Of a stretch of 64,000 nt of DNA, positions 9,168-17,467 are shown piece by piece; position 1 is the first letter of the stretch; every line of letters begins with the position of its first letter. A program made the translations under genes and the position numbers. Location: assembly GCA_963811885.1 (NCBI GenBank), contig CAWETB010000008.1:62001-126000 (forward strand). Direction: 5' to 3'. The DNA is from Gaiellasilicea sp963811885 (lineage in GTDB: Bacteria > Actinomycetota > Thermoleophilia > Gaiellales > Gaiellaceae). The notes beneath the pieces are model-generated. The model ran no database searches and was not told the origin of the DNA. It saw only the letters and a program-made list of their open reading frames with translations.

Positions 9168-10022
9168 CTAGACGGGCTCGCTCGCGACGACCCAGATGGG
9201 ATCGTCGCCGCATTCGACGCGGACGGGCGCCCCCGCCGGGGTCGCTCAGCCGCGTCTGCAGCACGCACGACCTCCTCTCCGTCGAGCTCCGCCACCGGAG
9301 CGCGCAGCTTCGAGTGCCCGAACGTCAGATGCCATGCGCGCACCTGGTCGTGGATCCGGCGCGCCGGCTGCGACCAGTCGATGCGCACGTAGTCGTCGTC
9401 CTCGAAGTGGCCGGCCCAGGTCGCGCCCTCCGTCCGGCTGGGGGTCGCCGGGATCGCCGGCCGCGACCCGGTCGAGCGCCTGCGGCAGCAGCGCGACCGC
9501 CTGCTCGAGCAGCCGCGGCCCGAACTCGGCGATGTTGCAGTCGTCGTCACGGACCGGGGTGCTGCCCTGCGCGAGGATGTTGCCGGTGTCGAGCTCGGCG
9601 TCCATGCGATGCCACGTGAAGCCCCAGTCGGTGTCGCCGGAGCGCAGTGTCCACGCGAACGGGATCGGGCCGCGGTGGCGGGGTAACAGGGCCGGATGCT
9701 GGTTGATCGATCCGAGCCGCGCGACGTCGAGCGCGCCCTGCGGGAGCTTCCACGGGAATCCCCAGCACACCGTCAGGTCGGGCTCGTAGGCGCGGAGCAG
9801 CCGCTCGATCGACCACTTGTCCCTGGCGAAGAGCAGATCGACGCCGGCCGGCGCACTCGAGGGTGTGAGGCGCAGCGGCTCCGGCGGCTCGTCCGCCCCG
9901 GCCGGAGGGCGCGGCGCGACCAGCGCGACCGGCTCGTGTCCCTGCTCCCGCAACGCGCCCGCGAGCACGTGCGCGATCGGCCTGATCGTGCAGATCATGC
10001 AGACGCGCCAGGACTCGGCCAT
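9168..10022 (-). CDS. Formyltransferase-family protein (Fmt-like, frame breaks)
   Basis: About 284 residues. The N-terminal domain transfers a formyl group from 10-formyl-tetrahydrofolate. It has LGSINQHPALLPRHRG (catalytic Asn and His) and the Asp motif MDAELDTGNILAQ. The C-terminal part reads EGATWAGHFEDDDYVRIDWS, as in Fmt-like proteins. Frame changes near 9432, 9260 and 9222 each fit one extra base, and the protein ends VECGDDPIWVVASEPV at 9168. The start MAESWRVCMICTIRPIAHVL is at 10022. It is shorter and more divergent than housekeeping Fmt. The acceptor could be a tRNA, a sugar or a small metabolite. Confidence 0.8.
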
Positions 10023-10143
10023 GCGGCCAGGTTACGACGAATCCCACATCCGGGGGAAGCCGCATCCCTCGGCGTGAGCGATGCTGAGAAGGCCGGAGTG
10101 GCGTCCTCCGGCGGCCGCCAATCCGCACGAAGGGAAGAACGCC

Positions 10144-10425
10144 ATGCATGCTCTCGCCGAGCCCCCTGTCAGCCCGACCGTCGTCGGCGCCGAGGGTCGC
10201 GACCGGGATGTCGTCGCTCTCGACCAGCGCCGCGTCGTCGTCCGCCTGCGCGACGGAGAGACGATCCTCGTCGGCGGGTCACCCTCCTACGAGGATGCGC
10301 TCGTGCTCGCCCAGAAGACGATCCTCAAGCTCGCAGAGGTCGGCGAGGGCGAGTGGCCGATGCTGGGCGACCGCTTCATCAATCCGGACGCGATCGTCTC
10401 TGTCGACGTCCTCCGCTGGTTGTAG
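10144..10425 (+). CDS. Small protein, paralogue of the 8577 gene product
   Basis: 93 residues. After a short leader it has RRVVVRLRDGETILVGG and ends GEWPMLGDRFINPDAIVSVD, the same module as the C-terminus of the protein at 8577-9014. The ATG at 10144 follows gaagggaagaacgcc. It is divergent from the formyltransferase. A short hairpin (ccggag...ctccgg, about 10093-10111) lies in its leader. Function unknown; two copies around one formyltransferase suggest a local functional link. Confidence 0.75.
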   Translation: MHALAEPPVSPTVVGAEGRDRDVVALDQRRVVVRLRDGETILVGGSPSYEDALVLAQKTILKLAEVGEGEWPMLGDRFINPDAIVSVDVLRWL

Positions 10426-10440
10426 CGCCGGGAAACGGGC

Positions 10441-10464
10441 CCGGCCGGGCTGATGCCCGGCCGG
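10441..10464 (+). terminator. GC-rich terminator-like hairpin after the 10144 gene
   Basis: CCGGCCGGG (10441-10449) pairs with CCCGGCCGG (10456-10464) around loop CTGATG, 16 bases after the stop. There is no T-run, so termination efficiency is uncertain. The remainder of the gap up to 10617 should hold the promoter of the sigma-factor gene, but I cannot pick convincing boxes. Confidence 0.5.
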
Positions 10465-10617
10465 CGCCTCGTACCGTCGCCGGTGCCGCCCACAGGCGGA
10501 CGGTGGGGGTGACCCCCCGAGCACGTAGATCCGCGGGCGCCGAGAACCCTGTTCCGCAAGTTGTAAGGACTTTGTGCATTCACACCAGATGAGCCGCGTT
10601 CCGGGTATCTAGAGAGA

Positions 10618-11994
10618 GTGGCGACAACCGCTTCCGGGGTCACGGCCGCACACGAGCTCGACGAGCTCTACCGCCTCCACGCGGCCGAGGTGTTCCGCTA
10701 CGCGTACGCGGTGCTCGGCAACCGGGCCGACGCCGAGGACATCACCCAGACGACGTTCGTCAACGCCCTCCGCGCGCTCGAGCGGGGCGACCGGCCGCGC
10801 AAGCCGACGAACTGGCTGATCACGATCGCGCACAACCTGATCCGGCAGCGGTTCCGCCAGCAGCAGGCGCGGCCGCTCGAGGTCGAGCTCGACCACGACG
10901 TCGCGGCCGCCGAGGACGCCGATGACGGTCCGTCGATCGACGATCTCGTCCGCGCGCTGCAGCGGATCCCGCCGACGCAGCGCCAGGCGCTCGTCCTCCG
11001 CGAGCTCGAGGGGCGCTCGTACGCCGAGATCGGCGAGCTGCTCGGCGTCTCGCAGTCGGCGCTCGAGGCGCTGATCTTCCGGGCCCGGCGCTCGCTCGCC
11101 GACGAGCTCGAGAACCTCGTCACCTGCGACCGCGCCGAGCTCGCGCTCACGCGCTCGGCCGACGGCCGCATCGGCCGGAAGGAGCGCCGGCGCCTCCTCG
11201 CCCACATCGACGAGTGCGCGAGTTGCGCCCGCGTCGCCGCCCGCAGCATCAAGTACCGCCGCGCGTTCAAGGCGCTCGCGATCGTGCCGCTGCCGCTCTC
11301 GCTCACCCTGTTCAAGGGTGCGCCGAGCGCCGCCGCGGCCGGGCTGCCCACGATCGGCGCCGGCACCGCCGCAGGCACGTCCGCCGCCGTCGGCGGCGGC
11401 GCCGTCGCGACCAAGATCGCGGTCGGCCTTGCCGCCGTCGCGGTTGCGGGAGGCGCCGGCTACGAGGGCGTCAAGGCAGTGCAGGCCCCGCCGCAGCGGG
11501 CTACCCCCGTCGTCAAGGTGATCCCGCCCTCGTCCAGGCCGGCGGCAATTCCCCCGGCCGGCGTCGTGGCGGTGACGCCGCGCGAGATCGTCGCGACGCC
11601 GAAGCCGGCAGCGACGCTGAAGCCGGCCGTGGTGAAGAAGGTGGCCGCGGCGAAGCCGGAGCGGCTGTCCGCGAAGCCGATCAAGACGGAACGAGGCCGC
11701 AGCGCCGCCGCACCGGGCCAGACGAAGACGACGGTCGCGGCGACACCGGTGAAGGCGAACGCGAAGCCTGCGAAGAAACCAAGGCCGACGCCCGCCGCCG
11801 CGGCACCGAAGGTGAAGACGAACGAGAAGACGAAGGCGAAGCCCGAGCAGGCAAACGCCGCCCACGTTCCGAAGCCGAAGGCGGCGCCGGCGGAGACGCC
11901 CGCTGTCGCGCCCACGCACGGCAAGAGCGAGCTCGCGCCCGGCCAGGTGAAGGAGCCTGACCCCGAGAAGGGGAAGCCGGAGCCGAAGGGCTAG
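10618..11994 (+). CDS. ECF sigma factor fused to a zinc-finger anti-sigma-like and membrane tail
   Basis: 458 residues in one intact frame from a GTG. Region sigma2 is at about 14-85 (DAEDITQTTFVNALRAL), and sigma4 at about 105-165 (IPPTQRQALVLRELEGRSYA, then VSQSALEALIFRARRSL). Immediately after comes a zf-HC2-like zinc finger with His196, Cys200 and Cys203 (LAHIDECASCAR). One or two hydrophobic segments follow (about 219-232 and 262-280), then a long Lys/Pro/Ala-rich tail of about 165 residues. Such anti-sigma fingers are normally on a separate protein. Here the sigma factor would be tethered to the membrane with its tail outside. Release presumably needs proteolysis or a conformational signal. 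Confidence 0.88.
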   Translation: MATTASGVTAAHELDELYRLHAAEVFRYAYAVLGNRADAEDITQTTFVNALRALERGDRPRKPTNWLITIAHNLIRQRFRQQQARPLEVELDHDVAAAEDADDGPSIDDLVRALQRIPPTQRQALVLRELEGRSYAEIGELLGVSQSALEALIFRARRSLADELENLVTCDRAELALTRSADGRIGRKERRRLLAHIDECASCARVAARSIKYRRAFKALAIVPLPLSLTLFKGAPSAAAAGLPTIGAGTAAGTSAAVGGGAVATKIAVGLAAVAVAGGAGYEGVKAVQAPPQRATPVVKVIPPSSRPAAIPPAGVVAVTPREIVATPKPAATLKPAVVKKVAAAKPERLSAKPIKTERGRSAAAPGQTKTTVAATPVKANAKPAKKPRPTPAAAAPKVKTNEKTKAKPEQANAAHVPKPKAAPAETPAVAPTHGKSELAPGQVKEPDPEKGKPEPKG

Positions 11995-12790
11995 ACGCCG
12001 GCCGTCGCTCGGCGCCGCCGGCAGCGACCAGAGCTGCCGAGCCCGTGTCGTGTCGATGTCGGGCAGGTGCTCCTCGACGAGGTCGAACGTGCACCCGACG
12101 AGATCGTCGAGCTCCGCCCGCACCTGCTCGCGCGGCAGGTCGAGCAGCGCGTCGAGGCGAGCTGCGGCGTCTGGCGGCGTCAGCTCCATCCGCCCCACCA
12201 CCACGCCGACCCGCTTCAGCTTCTCGGGCGCGACGTAGACGCCGTTCAGGCCGGCGAGCATCCCGACGACCTGGCGCATCGTCGCGAGCACGTACTCGTA
12301 GAAGACGACGAGGTCGCCGCGGTCGCGGCCCATGCCGTCGTAGATCCAGCTCGGCGTCACCCGCAGGTTCGCCTCGACGAGCGCGCGCCGCAGTGCGTCC
12401 GGGTACTCGAGCACCCGCGCGCGGATCGGCTCGTAGCGCTCCTCGCCGAAGAGGACGATCGACTCCTGGACGCCGCGGAGGACGTCGAGGCTCGTCGTGT
12501 CGAAGCTCTCGCCCGAGAGCGTTCCGTCGATCAGCTCGTCGAGCCAGCCCAGCCGCACGTGCGCGACGTCGGCCTTGACCGTGCCGAAGCGGTACTGCTC
12601 GAGACACGCGTTGCCGGGATAGTGCTCGACCCAGGTGAAGCGGTCGCCGTTCTCCGCGGCCCGCGGCGTCTCGAGCCAGTCCCGGTCGATCTCGTCCCAG
12701 TAGACGATCGTGTCGATGTCCGACCAGCGGTCGGCGACGCCCTGGGCGACCGAGCCGCCGAGCACCGCGATCCTGCGCGCTCCGTAGGCT
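11991..12790 (-). CDS. Nucleotidyltransferase-domain protein (ends disturbed by frame breaks)
   Basis: The core is unmistakable: GGSVAQGVADRWSDIDTIVY is the GS...DxD motif of the polymerase-beta nucleotidyltransferase fold, followed by an alpha-helical region of about 200 residues ending DTTRARQLWSLPAAPSDG. The N-terminal piece RLELARRYIE lies in another frame just upstream (junction near 12785). The C-terminal frame has no stop before the convergent sigma gene, so a second junction near 12010 and a stop at 11991 are likely. Possible roles: aminoglycoside-type or small-molecule nucleotidylation. It follows the AAA-fragment gene directly. Confidence 0.68.
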
Positions 12791-12834
12791 CGATGTAGCG
12801 GCGCGCGAGCTCGAGCCGCCAGACGGAGTGTCGT

Positions 12835-13152
12835 TCAGTGCCCGAACCTCCACCAGCGCGGCCGCGGCGCCTTGACGACGACGAGGTGCTTCCGCAGCTC
12901 GGCCGGGATCGACGCGATCGAGCGGACGCCGAGCACGACCGGCCCGTCGTGCCGTTCGATCTCGTCCCGCTTGCCGAAGAGGTCGTCGCCCTCGTCGAAG
13001 AAGAGGATCGAGCCGCCGCGCTCCGCGGCCTCGAAGCTCGACGCGAGGTTCTTCTCCGTCTCGCCGATGTACTTCGAGACGACGCCTGCCGGGCCGACGA
13101 CGGCGACGCGCACGTCGCGGCGGGTCGCGAGCAGCTTCTCCAGCTCGGTCAT
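12835..13152 (-). CDS. Mini AAA+ protein: Walker B segment without a P-loop
   Basis: A 105-residue protein from MTELEKLLATRRDVR. It contains SKYIGETEKNLASSFEAAER followed by GGSILFFDEGDDLFGKRDEI, which matches the pore-loop and Walker B section of AAA+ ATPases (usually FFDEADALFGKR). Here the second acidic residue is DEGD, and there is no Walker A in front and no arginine-finger region behind. No frame break is visible, and the opposite-strand gene begins right behind its start, so it is not simply cut by an error. Probably a non-ATPase relic or partner domain. It is co-directional with the nucleotidyltransferase. Confidence 0.65.
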   Translation of the reverse strand: MTELEKLLATRRDVRVAVVGPAGVVSKYIGETEKNLASSFEAAERGGSILFFDEGDDLFGKRDEIERHDGPVVLGVRSIASIPAELRKHLVVVKAPRPRWWRFGH

Positions 13153-13171
13153 CTCTGGGATCGTATGGCGC

Positions 13172-13706
13172 GTGGTCACCTACTACGCCGCCCTCAGCCT
13201 CGACGGCCGGATCGCGGGCGACGAGCACGACCTCTCGTTCCTGCAGACGCTCACGGGCGCGGAGAACGACTACGAGGTCTTCTACGCCGACGTCGACTCG
13301 CTGATCATGGGCGCGCGGACGTGGGACTTCATGGTCGCGCACGGCTCCTGGCCGTACGCGGGCAAGCCGACGTGGATCGTGACGCACGCCGAGGAGCTGG
13401 CGGAGCTGCCGGGCGCCGAGCCGGTCGAGATCTTCGCCGGCGACCTGGCCGAGCTGGTGCGGCTGATCGAGGCACGGGGGCTCGAAGCGGACGTGGCTCG
13501 TCGGCGGCGGCGACCTCGCCGGCCAGCTGCTCGCGGACGACCTGCTCGACGAGCTGATCCTGACGATCGCGCCGGCGCTCGTCGGCACCGGCCCGGCGCT
13601 TGCCGACGGCGCGTTCCCGCTGCGCCGCTTTACGCTCACCCGGATGGAGCCCTTCGGCGACGACGGTGTTCGCCTGCACTACGACCGAACCCGGGAGGAG
13701 ACGTGA
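13172..13706 (+). CDS. Dihydrofolate reductase / RibD C-terminal-like protein (one frame break)
   Basis: About 177 residues. GTG start gives MVTYYAALSLDGRIAGDEHD, then MGARTWDFM, and after the junction TWLVGGGDLAGQLLADDLLD and ELILTIAPALVGTGPAL. These are the RibD C-terminal / DHFR-fold signatures. The frame changes near 13485, and length is 3n+1. The stop overlaps the ATG of mscL (TGATG), so they are co-transcribed. NADPH-dependent reduction of a pterin- or flavin-precursor-like compound is plausible but unproven. Confidence 0.82.
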
Positions 13707-14098
13707 TGATCGAGGATCTGAGGAACTTCCTGTTCCGCGGCAACATCGTCGAGCTCGCAGTCGCGTTCGTGATGGGCGTCGCGTTCGCGGCGGTGATCAC
13801 CTCGCTCGTCGACAACCTGATCATGCCGATCATCGCGATGATCATCGGCAAGCCCGACTTCAGCGACCTCACCTTCACGATCAACGACGCGGTCTTCCGC
13901 TACGGCGCGTTCATCACCTCCGTGATCCAGTTCGTCGCGATCGGCGCGGCGGTGTTCTTCTTCGTCGTCAAGCCGATGCAGATGATGGCCGCGCGCGGCA
14001 AGGAGCCGATCGAGGAGGGCATGCCCGACGAGGAGCGCCGGCACCAGGAGCTGCTCGCCGCGCTGCGCCGCGCGCCTAGCGCCGCCGAAAAAGCCTAA
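13706..14098 (+). CDS. mscL: Large-conductance mechanosensitive channel
   Basis: 130 residues. N-terminal amphipathic helix MMIEDLRNFLFRGNIVELA, then TM1 (AVAFVMGVAFAAVITSLVDN), a periplasmic loop and TM2 (ITSVIQFVAIGAAVFFFVVK), with a charged C-terminal bundle. Length and order match MscL. A pentamer opens under membrane tension to release solutes on osmotic downshock. The ATG overlaps the preceding stop, and GGGAGGAG lies in front of it. Confidence 0.96.
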   Translation: MIEDLRNFLFRGNIVELAVAFVMGVAFAAVITSLVDNLIMPIIAMIIGKPDFSDLTFTINDAVFRYGAFITSVIQFVAIGAAVFFFVVKPMQMMAARGKEPIEEGMPDEERRHQELLAALRRAPSAAEKA

Positions 14099-14108
14099 CC
14101 GGGCACTG

Positions 14109-14143
14109 ACGGATCGTTCACCGGCGGGTCACGGATCGCTCAC
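14109..14143 (+). promoter_or_regulatory. 13-base direct repeats upstream of the TolB/RTX gene
   Basis: ACGGATCGTTCAC (14109-14121) and ACGGATCGCTCAC (14131-14143) match at 12 of 13 positions and start 22 bases apart, two helical turns. They lie 46-80 bases before the start codon. This is a good candidate for a regulator-binding site; which regulator is not known. Confidence 0.5.
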
Positions 14144-14188
14144 AGGCCCCTGCGCAGAATGAGCTCGACACCGATCGAAGGAGGAGGC

Positions 14189-15373
14189 ATGCACTTCGGA
14201 CAGGTCGAGCGGGCCGTCGCCGCCTCGCTCCTGGTCGCACTCTTCGGGGCCGCCGCCGCGACCGCATCGCAGTCGAGCCGGGCCGCGTTTCCCGGCCTGA
14301 ACGGCCGCATCGTCTTCAACGACCAGAGCGGCTCCCTCATGCTCGTGAACCCGAACGGCAGCGGCGTCGTCCGCGTCGCGCGGACATACGCGTCCGACTA
14401 CACGATCGGCGCGTCGTTCTCGCGCGACGGTACGCAGATCGCGTACAGCACCAACCGCGGGGGCGACGGCGACGTCTTCGTGATCCGGCCGGACGGCAGC
14501 GGCCAGCGCCAGGTCACGTTCTCGCGCGGGAACGATCTCGACCCGGCCTTCTCGCGCGACGGCTCGCGGCTCGCCTTCGAGAGCGACCGGAACGGGACCG
14601 TCGACATCTACTCGGTCGCCGCGAACGGAACCGGTAGCCGCAGGCTCACGTCCGAGCCGACCCACGAGCGCGATCCGGCGTGGTCGCCGACGGCGGACCG
14701 GATCGCCTACACGGTCGAGTCGGGGAGCTCGCGGCAGATCTGGGTGATGAACGGCGACGGCAGCGGCAAGCAGCAGCTGACCGACGCGCCGAACCTGAAC
14801 GAGAATCCGAACTGGTCGCCCGACGGCCGGCGGATCGTCTTCGACTCCGACCGGGCCGAGGCGGGCGATCTCGAGATCTACTCGATGGCGGCCGACGGCA
14901 CCGACGTCCGCCGCCTCACCGAGAGCCCGTCGCTCGACGCGCTGCCGGCGTATTCACCCGACGGGAAGCAGCTCGTCTTCATCAGCGACCGTGCCCTGAA
15001 GGACAGCCGCAAGCTCTACGTGATGCCGGCCGGCGGCGGCACGGCGAGAAGGGTGATCGGCACCCCCGGCTACACGTACCAGATGGTCCCGGACTGGCAG
15101 CCGCTGCGGCAGCGGGACACGTGCACGATCCGCGGCACGATCCACGCCGACGTGCTCACCGGCACCGAGCGGGCCGACGTGATCTGCGGCCTCGGCGGCA
15201 ACGACAGGATCGCCGGCGGCGGCGGCAACGACAGGCTGCTCGGCGGTCCCGGCAACGACCTGCTGATCGGCGGACCTGGAGCCGACCGCCTCGACGGCGG
15301 TGCCGGCAGGGACGGCGCGGTCGTCGACAGGAGCGACCGCCGGTCGAGCATCGAGAGGCTGCTCAAGCACTGA
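14189..15373 (+). CDS. Exported TolB-type beta-propeller with C-terminal RTX repeats
   Basis: 394 residues. Signal peptide MHFGQVERAVAASLLVALFG ending near ATA-SQS. It then has about six PD40/TolB blades with the recurring core ExPxWSPDGRRIVF (for example NPNWSPDGRRIVFDSDR and PAYSPDGKQLVFISD). After a Cys pair (DTCTIRG, DVICGLGG) come calcium-binding GGxGNDxL nonapeptides. AAGGAGG lies four bases before the AGGC that precedes the ATG. The propeller is likely a protein-interaction platform and the RTX part a calcium-dependent roll. The same combination is not part of the Tol-Pal system. Confidence 0.87.
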   Translation: MHFGQVERAVAASLLVALFGAAAATASQSSRAAFPGLNGRIVFNDQSGSLMLVNPNGSGVVRVARTYASDYTIGASFSRDGTQIAYSTNRGGDGDVFVIRPDGSGQRQVTFSRGNDLDPAFSRDGSRLAFESDRNGTVDIYSVAANGTGSRRLTSEPTHERDPAWSPTADRIAYTVESGSSRQIWVMNGDGSGKQQLTDAPNLNENPNWSPDGRRIVFDSDRAEAGDLEIYSMAADGTDVRRLTESPSLDALPAYSPDGKQLVFISDRALKDSRKLYVMPAGGGTARRVIGTPGYTYQMVPDWQPLRQRDTCTIRGTIHADVLTGTERADVICGLGGNDRIAGGGGNDRLLGGPGNDLLIGGPGADRLDGGAGRDGAVVDRSDRRSSIERLLKH

Positions 15374-15383
15374 TTCGAGGGCA

Positions 15384-15409
15384 GGGTGGCGGCGGCCACG
15401 CCGCCACCC
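15384..15409 (+). terminator. Hairpin after the TolB/RTX gene
   Basis: GGGTGGCGGC (15384-15393) and GCCGCCACCC (15400-15409) form a perfect 10-base stem with loop GGCCAC, 10 bases after the stop. Only a weak T-rich tail (ATACGTGTTTC) follows. Confidence 0.6.
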
Positions 15410-15464
15410 ATACGTGTTTCAGGCCTCCTCCTTAGGGACTGCACGTGATCGTCCCGGAGACGGA

Positions 15465-15493
15465 TTCACTTTTGCAAATCGCACGCGCATACT
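15465..15493 (+). promoter_or_regulatory. Candidate sigma70-type promoter of the cyclase gene
   Basis: TTCACT (15465-15470), a 17-base spacer and CATACT (15488-15493), each matching four of six consensus positions. Transcription would start around 15500, two or three bases before the ATG at 15503. That implies a nearly leaderless mRNA, which is common in actinobacteria. Confidence 0.35.
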
Positions 15494-15502
15494 GACGGAG
15501 TC

Positions 15503-16701
15503 ATGACCGAGGCCGGTCAGAGCGGAATCCACACGTTCGTCATCGCCGATGTCCGCGGCTACTCGCGCTACACGGAGGAGTACGGGGACGAGGCGGCGGC
15601 GCGGCTCGCCGCGAGGTTCGTCGAGCTGGTCGAGGACGGCGTCGAAGCGCACGGCGGTGAGTTGATCGAAGTTCGCGGCGACGAGTGCCTCGCGGGCTTC
15701 ACGTCCGCGCGGCAGGCGATCCGCGCGGCCGTCGATCTCCAGGCGCAATTCGCGGAGGAGACTGACGCGGACTCGACACTTCCCCTCCGCGTCGGGATCG
15801 GGATCGACTCGGGGGAAGCCGTCCAGCTGGACGACGGCAGCTTCCGCGGCGCCGCGCTGAACGTGGCTGCCCGGCTCTGCGGGCGCGCGCACGGCGGAGA
15901 CGTGATCGTCAGCGAGAGCACCACCCGGCTCGCCGGCCGCCTGGAAGGCGTGCACTTCAGCGACCGCGGTCGGGTCAGCTTGAAGAACATCCCGGAGCCG
16001 GTCCGCATCTTCCAGGCCTATGCGGAACGGGATGCGCCGCAGAGCAGCCGCTGGGTTCTGATGTTCTTCGGCAGGCCGGCCCGAACGCTCGGCTGGAAGC
16101 TCGGCCTGCTGGTCGTCCTGCTCGCCGCAGCGACGGCTGCGACCGTCGTCTACCTGACGACGGGCGACCACACCGAGGGCGGGAACGCCGCCGGAAACGG
16201 CGTTCTCCCAGGACGGGCGCCGCCCGGCGAGACGTCGCTGCCGGCCAACGCCGGGCTCGACGCGATCGTCCCCGCGGCGATCTGGAAGGATTGTCGGCTG
16301 CAGACCGTGCCCCAGCCGAGCGCGATCCAGACTGCCGTGTGCCTCCCGTCGGACGGAAGGCCCGACCGATGGGAGATTTCCTCCTACCGCAGCGGCGCCG
16401 ACCTGAACGCGGCCTACGCGCGGAGCTCAACCGGCACGCAGAGATCGAGCGAAACACCGGCCGCTGCAACGCGTTCGTCTGGGGCGGCGAGTACCAGTGG
16501 AACCACGGCCCGGACAAGCCCGGCGGACGCGCGTTCTGCTACTTCGACGGCAACGACGCAGTCATCGTCTGGAATCACCAGCGGCTGGGTCAGCTGACGC
16601 ACCGCGACGTGCTGATCACGGCCCGCGAAGGCGGCAGCGACCACGCCGCCCTGACGAGATGGTGGCGTCCGTGGCACCACCTGGTCGGCAAAGCGCAGTA
16701 G
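15503..16701 (+). CDS. Class III adenylate/guanylate cyclase with membrane anchor and exported C-terminal domain
   Basis: About 399 residues. The N-terminal catalytic domain (about 8-165) has the metal Asp in FVIADVRGYS, the second in EVRGDECLAGF, and the transition-state Asn/Arg in ALNVAARLCGRA, so activity is likely. A single membrane helix follows (LGLLVVLLAAATAATVVYL, about 200-218), then an extracytoplasmic domain with Cys residues (IWKDCRLQ, RCNAF, AFCYF). The frame changes near 16430 before FVWGGEYQWNHG. This is the one single-break gene whose length is 3n+2, so it may carry one lost base. The C-terminal domain resembles tails seen on actinobacterial Ser/Thr kinases. Confidence 0.85.
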
Positions 16702-16894
16702 CTACCTGACGAACGGCTCGAGCCGCCCCTCGCGGCCGCACTCGCAGTGGAAGCGGAACGACTCGACGCCCGTCGACGGCGCCGCTACCGGCGGCTTCGC
16801 GGTCGAGCGTGTTGATCCGCTCGTTCACCTCGCGGACGAGGGCTTCGTTCCGGCGCCTGCCGCTCGAGGCGCTCCTCCAGCCCGGATCCTGCAC
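16702..16894 (-). CDS. Small Cys-containing protein of a conserved actinobacterial type (frame break)
   Basis: Minus strand: RNEALVREVNERINTLDRE, then after a frame change near 16770 VESFRFHCECGREGRLEPFV and a stop at 16702. This recalls short actinobacterial proteins with an N-terminal NEALxREVNERI helix and a CxC motif, of unknown function. About 63 residues. The start at 16894 is uncertain, because the segment before RRRNEALV could be out of frame. Confidence 0.55.
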
Positions 16895-16937
16895 GGGTGA
16901 GGGGCGTGCGGCGCGCCCCTCACCCGAATGGCGCTGT

Positions 16938-17364
16938 TCAGGCCTTCTTGGCCTTCACCGTCGACGATGCCCTGGCACTTGCCGACGAACCCGATCTTGC
17001 CGCTGAACGACTTCGTCGCCGCCGCGTACGTGAGCTTGGCGGTGAAGTACTCGCCGGTGCCGCCGAGCGGCGGGATGAAGTTCCCGCTCACGACGTTGCC
17101 CTTGAGCGTGCCCTTGAACTCGTACTTGATCGGCGCAGCCGGCATGTCGTACTTGCCGCTCGCGCCCTCGCACTTGACCGGGAACTTCGCCACCTTGATC
17201 GTGACCTTGGTGCCGGCGACCGTGACGGTGGCCGGCGCTTGCTTCGTGGCGCCGGTGTACAGGTTGCCCTTGTACGTCCCAGGCGCAACGGCAGCGACGG
17301 CCGCTGCCGTGACCGCGAGCGCAGCGACGAGGGCGATCGCGGCCGCAGAGACGTGACGCTTCAT
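16938..17364 (-). CDS. Exported Lys/Thr-rich protein, unknown (frame break near the end)
   Basis: About 141 residues. Signal peptide MKRHVSAAAIALVAALAVTA, then a beta-rich mature part: APGTYKGNLYTGATKQAPAT, VKCEGASGKYDMP, GKIGFVGKCQG. Two Cys residues may form a disulfide. The natural end is VKAKKA followed by TGA at 16938, reached if one extra base near 16962 is removed (length 3n+1). Its lysine richness is unusual against its neighbours. The family is not recognised; a secreted all-beta domain is likely. Confidence 0.65.
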
Positions 17365-17393
17365 GAATTGACCCCTTCTCGAAATTATCGATA

Positions 17394-17409
17394 CCTAGTC
17401 GAAGCTAGG
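17394..17409 (-). promoter_or_regulatory. Palindrome CCTAG-N6-CTAGG upstream of the exported-protein gene
   Basis: CCTAG (17394-17398) and CTAGG (17405-17409) form an inverted repeat 30 bases before the ATG at 17364. A GATAAT sequence (minus strand) lies just downstream of it and could be a -10 box. Operator function is inferred from position only. Confidence 0.35.
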
Positions 17410-17467
17410 GCTCGGTCCGACCGTAACACGCTCCCGGCCGGATTACGACCGCCATTTGTCCAGGCCG

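Noticed and set aside
10080..10143. A riboswitch in front of the 10144 gene
   Set aside because: There is a short hairpin, but no conserved core of any riboswitch class that I can recognise.
10609..12765. A 718-codon open frame on the minus strand across the sigma-factor gene
   Set aside because: Only its first ~240 codons look like a protein (the nucleotidyltransferase). The rest is Arg/Leu/Gly-rich antisense of the sigma factor's Ala/Pro/Lys tail.
12790..12835. Nucleotidyltransferase plus mini AAA+ protein as a MNT/HEPN-type toxin-antitoxin module
   Set aside because: The second protein has no HEPN motif (RxxxxH) and the nucleotidyltransferase is too long for the minimal MNT type.
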